Shown here in pieces: positions 1 through 5,169 of a DNA stretch of 7,484 nucleotides. The DNA is from Acidobacteriota bacterium (GTDB lineage Bacteria; Acidobacteriota; Terriglobia; Versatilivoradales; Versatilivoraceae), in the NCBI GenBank assembly GCA_026706225.1, contig JAPOZE010000071.1, forward strand, positions 1-7,484, given 5' to 3'. The position numbers and the translations under genes are program-made. The first letter of the stretch is position 1, and each line of letters begins with the position of its first letter. The notes beneath the pieces are model-generated. The model had not been told where the DNA came from and ran no database searches. It saw only the letters and a list, made by a program, of their open reading frames with translations.

Positions 1-17
1 GCGGGCGGGACGCCCGC
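1..17. repeat. GC-rich palindrome at the left edge (REP-like)
   Basis: The first seven bases GCGGGCG and bases 11-17 CGCCCGC are perfect reverse complements around the loop GGA. They are followed by a CTCCCGGG stretch. A short, very GC-rich stem with a tiny loop in intergenic DNA resembles the interspersed REP-like palindromes of many GC-rich genomes. The element may extend to the left of the window. It could also be the end of a terminator for an unseen upstream gene, but no T-run follows on the plus strand. Confidence 0.5.
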
Positions 18-117
18 GCTCCCGGGTGGGGTGCCTCTTTCAATGGGTCTTGCTGTTCGAGGAGGCCTGCGTCGGCTTGCCGGGCCTCATCCCTGCCGAT
101 GGGGCAGAGCCGTGAAG

Positions 118-157
118 CTTGGTGGCCCTTCGTCGTTCTTCTGGTGTCTTCGTGGAT
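118..157. repeat. Degenerate period-10 tandem repeat, four copies
   Basis: Four consecutive 10-mers line up without gaps: CTTGGTGGCC, CTTCGTCGTT, CTTCTGGTGT and CTTCGTGGAT. All start with CTT and share a GTGG/GTSG core at variable purity. The block is non-coding and lies in the 414-bp leader region. It looks like a decayed intergenic repeat rather than a protein-coding segment. Its function is unknown. Confidence 0.5.
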
Positions 158-239
158 TACTCTTTTTCGTTTGTTTCAGGTAAGCACCGCCCCCGCCCCA
201 GACGACAGGGCGGATCATACAGGACGAAACCGGGTGGTT

Positions 240-350
240 TCAGACAAGTTGTGGTGGAATCCAGGCATTAAGCATCTTGTTGATCTCGGCGCAGTCGTTT
301 GAAAAGTCCAGTGCCGTCTTGAAGTGCTTGCCTGCACCCGAAATCCTCCA
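240..350 (-). pseudogene. Possible C-terminal remnant of a small protein
   Basis: On the minus strand an open frame of 36 codons runs from just after a TAG (351-353) to a TGA at 240-242. It has no usable start codon near its upstream end. The translation is protein-like: it contains HFKTALDFSNDCAEINKMLN and ends in WIPPQLV. This reads as an amphipathic helix with a short polar tail, and codon use is plausible. The helix loosely recalls the last helix of four-helix-bundle (S23/IVP-type) proteins, but the match is too short to name. The upstream part of the frame is replaced by a heptamer repeat, consistent with a gene truncated by rearrangement. Chance openness over 111 bases cannot be excluded. 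Confidence 0.3.
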
Positions 351-374
351 CTAGCCACTAATCACTGATCACTC
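347..374. repeat. Degenerate heptamer tandem repeat, four copies
   Basis: Four adjoining 7-mers, TCCACTA, GCCACTA, ATCACTG and ATCACTC, share a CACT core in constant register. The last copy ends at the base before the 10+10 bp inverted repeat that starts at 375. Degenerate heptameric tandem repeats are known as intergenic elements, for example the STRR repeats of cyanobacteria. Whether this one belongs to a genome-wide family cannot be told from one locus. Confidence 0.5.
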
Positions 375-397
375 GTCTGAAACAGTTTGTTTCAGAC
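375..397. promoter_or_regulatory. Perfect inverted repeat, probable operator of the first SDR gene
   Basis: GTCTGAAACA (375-384) and TGTTTCAGAC (388-397) are exact reverse complements around the 3-base spacer GTT. The site ends 5 bases before the Shine-Dalgarno sequence (403-407) and 17 bases before the ATG at 415. This is a typical position for a repressor operator overlapping the 5' leader. The same sequence in RNA could form a 10-bp stem next to the ribosome site. Part of the right arm, GTTTCAGACAA, recurs exactly at 237-247. The binding protein is unknown and no regulator gene is in the window. Confidence 0.6.
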
Positions 398-402
398 AAA
401 CC

Positions 403-407
403 GGAGG
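403..407 (+). promoter_or_regulatory. Ribosome binding site of the first SDR gene
   Basis: GGAGG sits 7 bases before the ATG at 415. This supports that start over the internal ATG at 445, which would begin at residue 11 (MRVDGRVALV) and has no comparable purine tract in front of it. Confidence 0.75.
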
Positions 408-414
408 TAGACCG

Positions 415-1200
415 ATGGCTTCTTGCGACGCGTCCCTGCCCTCGATGCGGGTCGACGGCCGGGTGGCCCTGGTGACCGGTGCGGGATCGGGGCTGGGACG
501 CAGCATCGCCTTGGCCTTGGCGCAAGCAGGAGCCGACCTGGTGGTGACCGACTTGCCGGGCAGGATGGGGAATGCGCATCAGACCCGAAAGGGGATCCGG
601 GAACTGGGCAGGGAGTGCTTGGCGGTGTCCCTGAACGTGACCTCGCTCAAGAGCATCCAGCGCATGGTCGAGAAAGCGACCCAGCGGTTCGGAAGGATCG
701 ATATTCTGGTCAACAACGCGGGCATCAATATCTCCAAGCCCGCCCTGGAGGTGACCGAGCAGGACTGGGACCGGGTGCTGGACGTCAACCTCAAGGGGGT
801 TTTCTTTTGCTCTCAGGCGGTGGCTCGTGGGATGATTCGGAGAAAGTCAGGCAAGATCGTCAACATCGCCTCCCAGAACGGGGTCATCGGCTACTACAAC
901 CGCGCGGCCTACTGCTCCAGCAAGGCCGGGGTGGTCAATCTCACCCGTGTGCTGGCGATCGAATGGTCCGGACAGAGCATCAATGTCAACGCTGTCGGAC
1001 CCACTTTCGTGCGGACACCGTTGACCGAAAAGCTGTTTCAGGACGAGAGCTTCAGCAGTGAGGTCCTGCGCCGTATTCCGCTCGGCCGCCTGGGGAAGCC
1101 GGAGGACGTTGCCGGCGCCGTGGTCTTTCTTTCCAGCCCGGCCGCGGATCTGATCACGGGGCATACATTGCTGGTGGACGGCGGCTGGACCGCTATCTAG
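415..1200 (+). CDS. Short-chain dehydrogenase/reductase, KduD/gluconate-dehydrogenase-like
   Basis: This is a 261-residue classical SDR, full length for the family and probably a cytoplasmic NAD(H)-linked oxidoreductase acting on a hydroxyl/keto group. The nucleotide-binding motif TGAGSGLG is at 21-28. Asp46 at the end of the second strand favours NAD over NADP. NNAG is at 100-103. The catalytic set is Asn125, Ser153, Tyr166 and Lys170 (YCSSK). The C-terminal half and the ending VDGGW resemble 2-deoxy-D-gluconate/gluconate dehydrogenases such as KduD and IdnO, but SDR substrates cannot be assigned by such similarity, and a 3-oxoacyl-ACP-reductase-like role is also possible. It has a strong ribosome site and a palindromic operator-like element directly upstream. 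The next gene starts 61 bases downstream on the same strand. Confidence 0.9.
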   Translation: MASCDASLPSMRVDGRVALVTGAGSGLGRSIALALAQAGADLVVTDLPGRMGNAHQTRKGIRELGRECLAVSLNVTSLKSIQRMVEKATQRFGRIDILVNNAGINISKPALEVTEQDWDRVLDVNLKGVFFCSQAVARGMIRRKSGKIVNIASQNGVIGYYNRAAYCSSKAGVVNLTRVLAIEWSGQSINVNAVGPTFVRTPLTEKLFQDESFSSEVLRRIPLGRLGKPEDVAGAVVFLSSPAADLITGHTLLVDGGWTAI

Positions 1201-1261
1201 TGGAAGCCGCCCTTACAGTGCGCCGATGCGGTCCGAATCGCCAACCAGACTGGGGTTGAAC

Positions 1262-2107
1262 ATGAACGGAATTGTCAACGGCAGGGAAAGAAGGTGGCAG
1301 GGGAAACGGGGGGTGTGGCGCATCTTTTTCCTGCTGGTGCTGTTGAGCCAGAGCATCATGGGCTGCCAGGCCGAAGAGGCGGACCCGGGACCCGTGGTCG
1401 TGGAGGTCATGAGGGTGGGCTTCGACCGCACCACCGACATGCCGGTGGTCATCCTGCGGGGCAAGGGAGATACGCGGGCGATTCCCATTTGGATAGGTCA
1501 CTTCGAGGCGCGGGCCATCGCCATGGAACTGGAGGGCGCGGCTGCTCCCCGTCCCCTGACGCATGACCTGTTGAAGTCGATCCTGCAGGGGGCCGGGGTG
1601 GTTTTCGAGAAAGTGCTGGTCAGCGAGCTCAAGGAGAGAACCTACTACGCCCGCATTTTCCTGACCTCGAACGGCAAGGATTTCGAGGTGGACAGCCGCC
1701 CCAGTGACGCCATTGCCCTGGCCCTTCGCTTCGGCAAACCCATCCTGGTGGCCCGGTCGCTGATGGAAGGGGACACGGCTCTGGATCTGAAAGACCGGAG
1801 CGAGCCCGAAGACCGGAGCGAGCCCCTGGTCAAGAGCGTTCGGGGAATCACCGTGCAGGAGATCAGCCGGGGATTGGCCGCATCCCTTGGCCTGTCCAGC
1901 ACGGACGGGGTTCTGGTCTCCGACGTCAGCGGGAGTGAGAACGCCGGTCTGAAACGGGGAGATGTCATCCTGGCCGTCGATTCGAACCCCGTCACCGGAG
2001 TCGGCATTTTCCAATCCATGCTGGCCGGCATGGAGGGACAGACCGTCCGGCTGCGGATAAGCCGGAGCGGCAAGGAGCAGACGGTGGAGCTCCCGCCGGC
2101 GCAGTGA
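1262..2107 (+). CDS. Exported bifunctional-nuclease-domain (DUF151) protein with PDZ domain
   Basis: The product is 281 residues from the ATG at 1262. An in-frame ATG at 1226 would add 12 residues before the leader and has no ribosome site. The chosen ATG has only a weak GGGG nearby. Residues 8-20 are basic and 20-33 hydrophobic, followed by SIMGC with Cys35, which suggests a lipoprotein. Cleavage after CQA is the alternative. Residues 44-168 match the bifunctional nuclease family (PF02577): IPIWIG, the core RPLTHDL (97-103) and DSRPSDAIALALR (144-156). Known members are mostly single-domain proteins of about 150-200 residues. A linker with a duplicated DRSEP follows, then a PDZ domain at about 193-278 with GVLVSDV and AGLKRGDVILAVD. 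The domains are clear. Nuclease activity is only inferred, and export would place it in the cell envelope. It is probably co-transcribed with the methyltransferase. Confidence 0.87.
   Translation: MNGIVNGRERRWQGKRGVWRIFFLLVLLSQSIMGCQAEEADPGPVVVEVMRVGFDRTTDMPVVILRGKGDTRAIPIWIGHFEARAIAMELEGAAAPRPLTHDLLKSILQGAGVVFEKVLVSELKERTYYARIFLTSNGKDFEVDSRPSDAIALALRFGKPILVARSLMEGDTALDLKDRSEPEDRSEPLVKSVRGITVQEISRGLAASLGLSSTDGVLVSDVSGSENAGLKRGDVILAVDSNPVTGVGIFQSMLAGMEGQTVRLRISRSGKEQTVELPPAQ
1791..1825 (+). repeat. 18-bp in-frame tandem duplication in the domain linker
   Basis: AAGACCGGAGCGAGCCC occurs at 1791-1807 and again at 1809-1825 without a mismatch, a period of 18 bases. It encodes DRSEPE followed by DRSEPL, between the nuclease domain and the PDZ domain. 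The exact identity of the copies points to a recent duplication. Because it adds six residues to a charged linker, it should leave both domains intact. Confidence 0.8.
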
Positions 2108-2122
2108 GGGCGGGGTGGTGTC

Positions 2123-2710
2123 ATGGCTGCTCCCTCTCAACGTGAATACTTCAATGAACGGGTGGGTGACTTCGATGTGCCCCAGCCGGCGCCCGTGATC
2201 GAACGGCTGACGGAGGTGGTGGGTGCCGCCGAATTGGGCCGCGGCGAAGTGGTGCTGGATATCGGAACCGGTGTGGGGGTTCTGATCCCCCTGATCCAGT
2301 CCTTCAAGCCTTCCTGTATCATTGCCTGCGACGTCGCCGAGAAAATGTTGCAGCGCCTGCAGCAGAAACATCCCCAGGTTCAGACCATTCACTCGGACGT
2401 GGCCGATCTTCCCCTGGAAGACGCCTCGGTGGACGTCGCTTTTCTGAACGCCATGTTCGGCAACATCGCCGACAAACCCCAAGCCTGCAGGAATCTCAGC
2501 CGCATGCTGCGGCCGGCCGGCCGCATGGTGGTGAGCCATCCCGAGGGCAGGGCATTCGTGGAGGAGCTTCGCCGCACCAGTCCCCTGGCCATCGAATCGC
2601 TTCCCCAGCGCACCCAGTTCCAATCGCTGCTCCAGCCCCTGGGGCTGGAGGTGATCGCCTACCGGGACGAACCCAAGCTCTACCTGATGGTGGCCCGGAA
2701 AGAACGTTGA
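2123..2710 (+). CDS. Class I SAM-dependent methyltransferase, UbiE/Methyltransf_11-like
   Basis: This 195-residue protein has a Rossmann methyltransferase core. Motif I, LDIGTGVG, is at 45-52, where SAM binds. The acidic residue at the end of strand 2 is Asp70 (ACD), expected to contact the ribose. SDVADLPLEDASVDVAFLNAMF at 91-112 is the motif II region. LRPAGRMVVSHPEG at 129-142 is the post-motif turn and strand 5. The protein is shorter than UbiE (about 250 residues) and lacks a distinct substrate domain, so the methyl acceptor is unknown. The 5' end is set by the ATG at 2123, 15 bases after the previous stop, with a GGGGTGG tract between, so translational coupling with the nuclease/PDZ gene is likely. 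The stop lies 21 bases from the end of the converging minus-strand group. Confidence 0.88.
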   Translation: MAAPSQREYFNERVGDFDVPQPAPVIERLTEVVGAAELGRGEVVLDIGTGVGVLIPLIQSFKPSCIIACDVAEKMLQRLQQKHPQVQTIHSDVADLPLEDASVDVAFLNAMFGNIADKPQACRNLSRMLRPAGRMVVSHPEGRAFVEELRRTSPLAIESLPQRTQFQSLLQPLGLEVIAYRDEPKLYLMVARKER

Positions 2711-2731
2711 CGGGAGGGTGCAGCGGGTCGG

Positions 2732-2908
2732 TCAGGGATCGAGGCGGGCCAGGATGCGCAGGGAGCCTCCGCTGCCGCCCCTGATTTTCATGGGAAGGGC
2801 CACAATGGTGAAATCCTTGGGAGGCAGCTCGCCGATACGGGCCACGTTCTCGAAGATGGGGATGCTGTGTTCCGCCAGGATGACGTGAGTCTTGAAGTCC
2901 TTGATCAC
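2732..2908 (-). pseudogene. Truncated C-terminal fragment of a cyclase/kynurenine-formamidase-family hydrolase
   Basis: A minus-strand frame of 58 codons can begin at GTG 2908, which overlaps the aminotransferase stop as GTGA. It encodes a typical cyclase-family (PF04199) C-terminus: FKTHVILAEHSIPIFENV, then LPPKDFTIVALPMKIRGGSG and a short tail. His8 and Glu20, 12 residues apart, correspond to the last two metal ligands of kynurenine formamidases. The family is normally about 200-300 residues long, and its first metal motif (HxGTHxDxPxH) is absent. The frame stays open further upstream only as an out-of-frame reading of the aminotransferase gene, with no cyclase features. This is best read as the stump of a gene whose 5' part was lost. 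An expressed mini-protein is possible but unlikely to be active. Confidence 0.72.
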
Positions 2909-4176
2909 CCCTGGCCCATCATCGAGCGCATCTCCCGAACGGCCGCAACTGCCCGGTCGATGTGGGCCATGGTGTTGTAGACGTGGGGGCACAGGCGCAA
3001 GCCCCCCGCGGGAGATCCGGCAATGCCGTACCGGGTGTAGAGTCGGTCGAGTATTTCCCCGCGCTTTTCCGCCGGTACCTGGATGATACAGACCCCTCCG
3101 CTCAGTTTTGGGTCCTCCGGCGTTACCAGTCGGAAGCCCTCGGCCTTCAACCCCGTCTTCAGCGCCCCGGCCAACTCGAAGATCCGGGCCTCCACTCGAT
3201 CGAATCCGATGAGCCGGTGGAAATCGACAGTGGTGGCGATCGCGGCCAGACGAGCATCGTCCCTCTGCCCGAAGGACTCGAACTTCCTGGCGCCCTTCAC
3301 GTCCGGGTCCACGTCGCTCCCCCAGCCGGGAGAGACCAGGTTGGGCCAGATCTCCGCGATGCGGTTCCGCTTGACGTAGAGCAGCCCGACCTCCTTGGGG
3401 CCGCAAAACCACTTGTGGCTGCTGGCTGCAAAGGAGTCGCACTGAAGCTCCCGCAGGTTGAGGTTGAAGGCGCCCCAGGTCTGGGCGCCGTCGACATGCA
3501 CGTGAATATTGCGCCGGTGAGCCAGTTGGCAGAGTTCGCGGATGGGAAGCCGCACCCCGCTCACATTGGATACATGAGTCAGGGCCAGGACTTTGGTTCG
3601 GGGTCCAAGAGCCGCCTCGAAGGGCGCCACCAGTTGATCGATCCGGGTGGGCTCGGCGGGGGTCTCGACCCGTTTCACGCTTGAGTGGAAGCGGGCGGCG
3701 CGCACCTGCCAGGCCACATTGTTGGTGGGGTGGTTCTGGCCCCACAACAGGACCTCGTCCCCTGCCTTGAGCGGAAGGCCGTTGTTGATGATGTTGTTGG
3801 CCTCGCTGGTGTTGCGAACCAGGGCCACCTCGTCGCTGTCCACCCCCAGTTGATCGGCGACCTGCTTGCGGGAGAGCTCCAGCAGGGTCGTGAACTTCCG
3901 GCGATTGTTGAAGGAGCAGTCGACGTCAATGTCCTGGGTGAGTTCCACTACCGTTTCCGCGACCACCCGCGGAGCCGGGCAAAGGTTGGCGGCGTTCATG
4001 GGGACCCGCGCTTCCTGAAAGGGGAACTGTCTCCGCACCATCTCCCAATAGGCCTCATGGTTGGGAGCGGCCCCCAGCCTGGAGGACAGGGAGGAAAGGG
4101 AGGGGAGGCCGGCCGAAAGGAAAGCGGTTCCCTGGGCCAGCCTGCGCAGGACCGAGCGTCGGGACAAATCGGTCAT
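2905..4176 (-). CDS. Tat-exported class V aminotransferase-fold PLP enzyme
   Basis: The product is 423 residues, normal for the family plus a leader. It starts with SRRSVLRRL (residues 5-13), a twin-arginine motif, followed by a hydrophobic, small-residue stretch to about 36, so the folded PLP-loaded enzyme is probably moved to the periplasm. The fold is class V (isopenicillin-N-epimerase/cysteine-desulfurase type, also the fold of kynureninase). It shows RNTSEANN at 121-128 near the phosphate site, ALTHVSNVSG at 198-207, VDGAQ with Asp229 contacting the pyridine nitrogen, and SSHKW with Lys255 as the Schiff-base lysine. No desulfurase cysteine loop is evident. The reaction is unknown: transamination, epimerisation and beta-elimination all remain possible. 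GGGGTGA lies 7 bases before the ATG. It is 99 bases downstream of the second SDR and is followed by the cyclase stump. Confidence 0.9.
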   Translation of the reverse strand: MTDLSRRSVLRRLAQGTAFLSAGLPSLSSLSSRLGAAPNHEAYWEMVRRQFPFQEARVPMNAANLCPAPRVVAETVVELTQDIDVDCSFNNRRKFTTLLELSRKQVADQLGVDSDEVALVRNTSEANNIINNGLPLKAGDEVLLWGQNHPTNNVAWQVRAARFHSSVKRVETPAEPTRIDQLVAPFEAALGPRTKVLALTHVSNVSGVRLPIRELCQLAHRRNIHVHVDGAQTWGAFNLNLRELQCDSFAASSHKWFCGPKEVGLLYVKRNRIAEIWPNLVSPGWGSDVDPDVKGARKFESFGQRDDARLAAIATTVDFHRLIGFDRVEARIFELAGALKTGLKAEGFRLVTPEDPKLSGGVCIIQVPAEKRGEILDRLYTRYGIAGSPAGGLRLCPHVYNTMAHIDRAVAAVREMRSMMGQG

Positions 4177-4252
4177 GATGGGTTCACCCCGTTTTAGCCC
4201 CCTGGCGGCGAAGGGGACGGCTTTGGCGGATCAGCCGGCGAGCCTGTTCCAG

Positions 4253-4266
4253 AGGGCGTCCGCCCT
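4253..4266. other. Small hairpin after the second SDR gene
   Basis: AGGGC, a 4-base loop and GCCCT form a short stem 9 bases beyond the SDR stop at 4276, within the 99-base gap before the aminotransferase gene. There is no T-run on the minus strand, so termination is unlikely. At most it is a weak pause or processing site. The rest of the gap shows only the aminotransferase ribosome site. Confidence 0.25.
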
Positions 4267-4275
4267 GCGGTCCGG

Positions 4276-5049
4276 TCAGAGCGTATTGATCATCACGCCG
4301 CCGTCGACCACCAGGGTTTCTCCGGTGATGTAGCTGCCGGCCTCGGTGGCCAGCAGCAGGGCCGGACCGATGAGTTCTTCGGATTCGCCCCAGCGCCCCA
4401 AAGCCGTCCGACGGGCGAACACGGCCTTCTGGTCCTCGTTCAGCAACGATGCCGGCAGATCCGTCCAAAAGGGACCGGGTGCGATGCAGTTGACGGTAAC
4501 GTTGAAGGGGCCCAGGTCCAGCGCATTGGCCTTGGACAGGCCGATCAATCCGTGCTTGGTGGCATTGTAGACGTTGCGGGTGGACTTGCCTCCCAGCCCC
4601 ATGATGGAGGAGATATGAATGACTCGGCCCCAGCGGCGTTCCTTCATCTGGGGGACCAGGGCCCGTGTCAGCACCATGCAGGAGCTGAGGTTCAGTTCCA
4701 CGATCCGGTCCCAGTCCTCGTCCCGGATCTCGTCGATGAGCGCGGGAGTGTTGGACCCGGCATTGTTGACCAGGACATCCACCCGGCCCATTGCTTCCAG
4801 GGTGCGGCTTGCCAGGGCCTCGGCCTCCTCCCGCCGGGTCAGGTCCGCCACCAGCGCCAGGCCCTTGCTGTCGGTTCCCTCCAGGATCTCGACCAGGGCT
4901 CTGTCCAGCTCGTCCTGGTGACGGCTGCTGATGACCACGTCGGCTCCGGCTCGGGCGAATCCCCGCGCCATGGCCTTGCCCAGACCCTTGCTGCCCCCGG
5001 TCACCAGGGCCACCCGTCCCGAAAGGTCGAACAACGACTGATTGCTCAT
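4276..5049 (-). CDS. Short-chain dehydrogenase/reductase, NADP-type signature
   Basis: This is a 257-residue classical SDR from the ATG at 5049, which has AAAGGA 8 bases upstream. A GTG at 5121 would add 24 arginine-rich residues before the usual N-terminus and is rejected. TGGSKGLG is at 17-24. The second strand ends in ISSR, and Arg43 in place of an acidic residue favours NADP(H). NNAG is at 95-98. The catalytic set is Asn120, Ser148, Tyr161 and Lys165 (YNATK). The ending ITGETLVVDGG is typical of gluconate-5-dehydrogenase-like and 3-oxoacyl-reductase-like SDRs, and the substrate is not assignable. It lies between the permease and the exported aminotransferase on the same strand, with gaps of 120 and 99 bases, so an operon is possible but not tight. 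Confidence 0.9.
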   Translation of the reverse strand: MSNQSLFDLSGRVALVTGGSKGLGKAMARGFARAGADVVISSRHQDELDRALVEILEGTDSKGLALVADLTRREEAEALASRTLEAMGRVDVLVNNAGSNTPALIDEIRDEDWDRIVELNLSSCMVLTRALVPQMKERRWGRVIHISSIMGLGGKSTRNVYNATKHGLIGLSKANALDLGPFNVTVNCIAPGPFWTDLPASLLNEDQKAVFARRTALGRWGESEELIGPALLLATEAGSYITGETLVVDGGVMINTL

Positions 5050-5139
5050 GCTTTGTTCCTTTCCGTTGCGTGGTCGGTCCGACTGCCGCGGCCGGACCCT
5101 TTGCCGCCCGCATGGTATCACAGGCGTGCGGTTGCGGCG

Positions 5140-5162
5140 CCGCCGGGCCGTTGCCCCGGCGG
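5140..5162 (-). terminator. GC-rich hairpin between permease and second SDR gene
   Basis: CCGCCGGG (5140-5147) and CCCGGCGG (5155-5162) are perfect reverse complements with a 7-base loop. On the minus strand the hairpin begins 7 bases after the permease stop codon at 5170-5172. No T-tract follows, so it is not a canonical intrinsic terminator. It may protect the 3' end or attenuate read-through from the permease into the SDR gene. Confidence 0.4.
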
Positions 5163-5169
5163 GCGGGGA

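Noticed and set aside
168..186. TTTGTTTCAGGTAAGC resembling a eukaryotic splice junction
   Set aside because: All surrounding genes are bacterial, with ribosome sites and no introns, so this is coincidence.
99..302. 67-residue plus-strand reading frame with a hydrophobic segment
   Set aside because: No ribosome site. It runs through the period-10 repeat and overlaps the minus-strand remnant, and its composition after residue 30 is not protein-like.
375..397. Assignment of the inverted repeat as a KdgR box
   Set aside because: The known box has GAAA-N6-TTTC, while this site has GAAA-N7-TTTC and different flanks. No regulator gene is present, so only a generic operator is claimed.
1226..1261. 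Upstream ATG for the nuclease/PDZ gene
   Set aside because: It has no ribosome site and would put 12 extra residues in front of an otherwise normal leader peptide.
2508..2525. Perfect 18-base palindrome TGCGGCCGGCCGGCCGCA
   Set aside because: It is inside the methyltransferase gene and encodes the expected LRPAGR motif. The symmetry follows from GC-rich codons.
1193..2623. 476-codon open frame on the minus strand
   Set aside because: It lies antisense to two well-supported genes (nuclease/PDZ and methyltransferase), is His/Gly/Pro-rich without motifs, and is explained by high GC.
2909..3745. Upstream part of the frame that ends in the cyclase fragment
   Set aside because: Its translation is a shifted reading of the aminotransferase gene and is Arg/Gly/Pro-rich. 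Only the part after about 2908 resembles a protein family.
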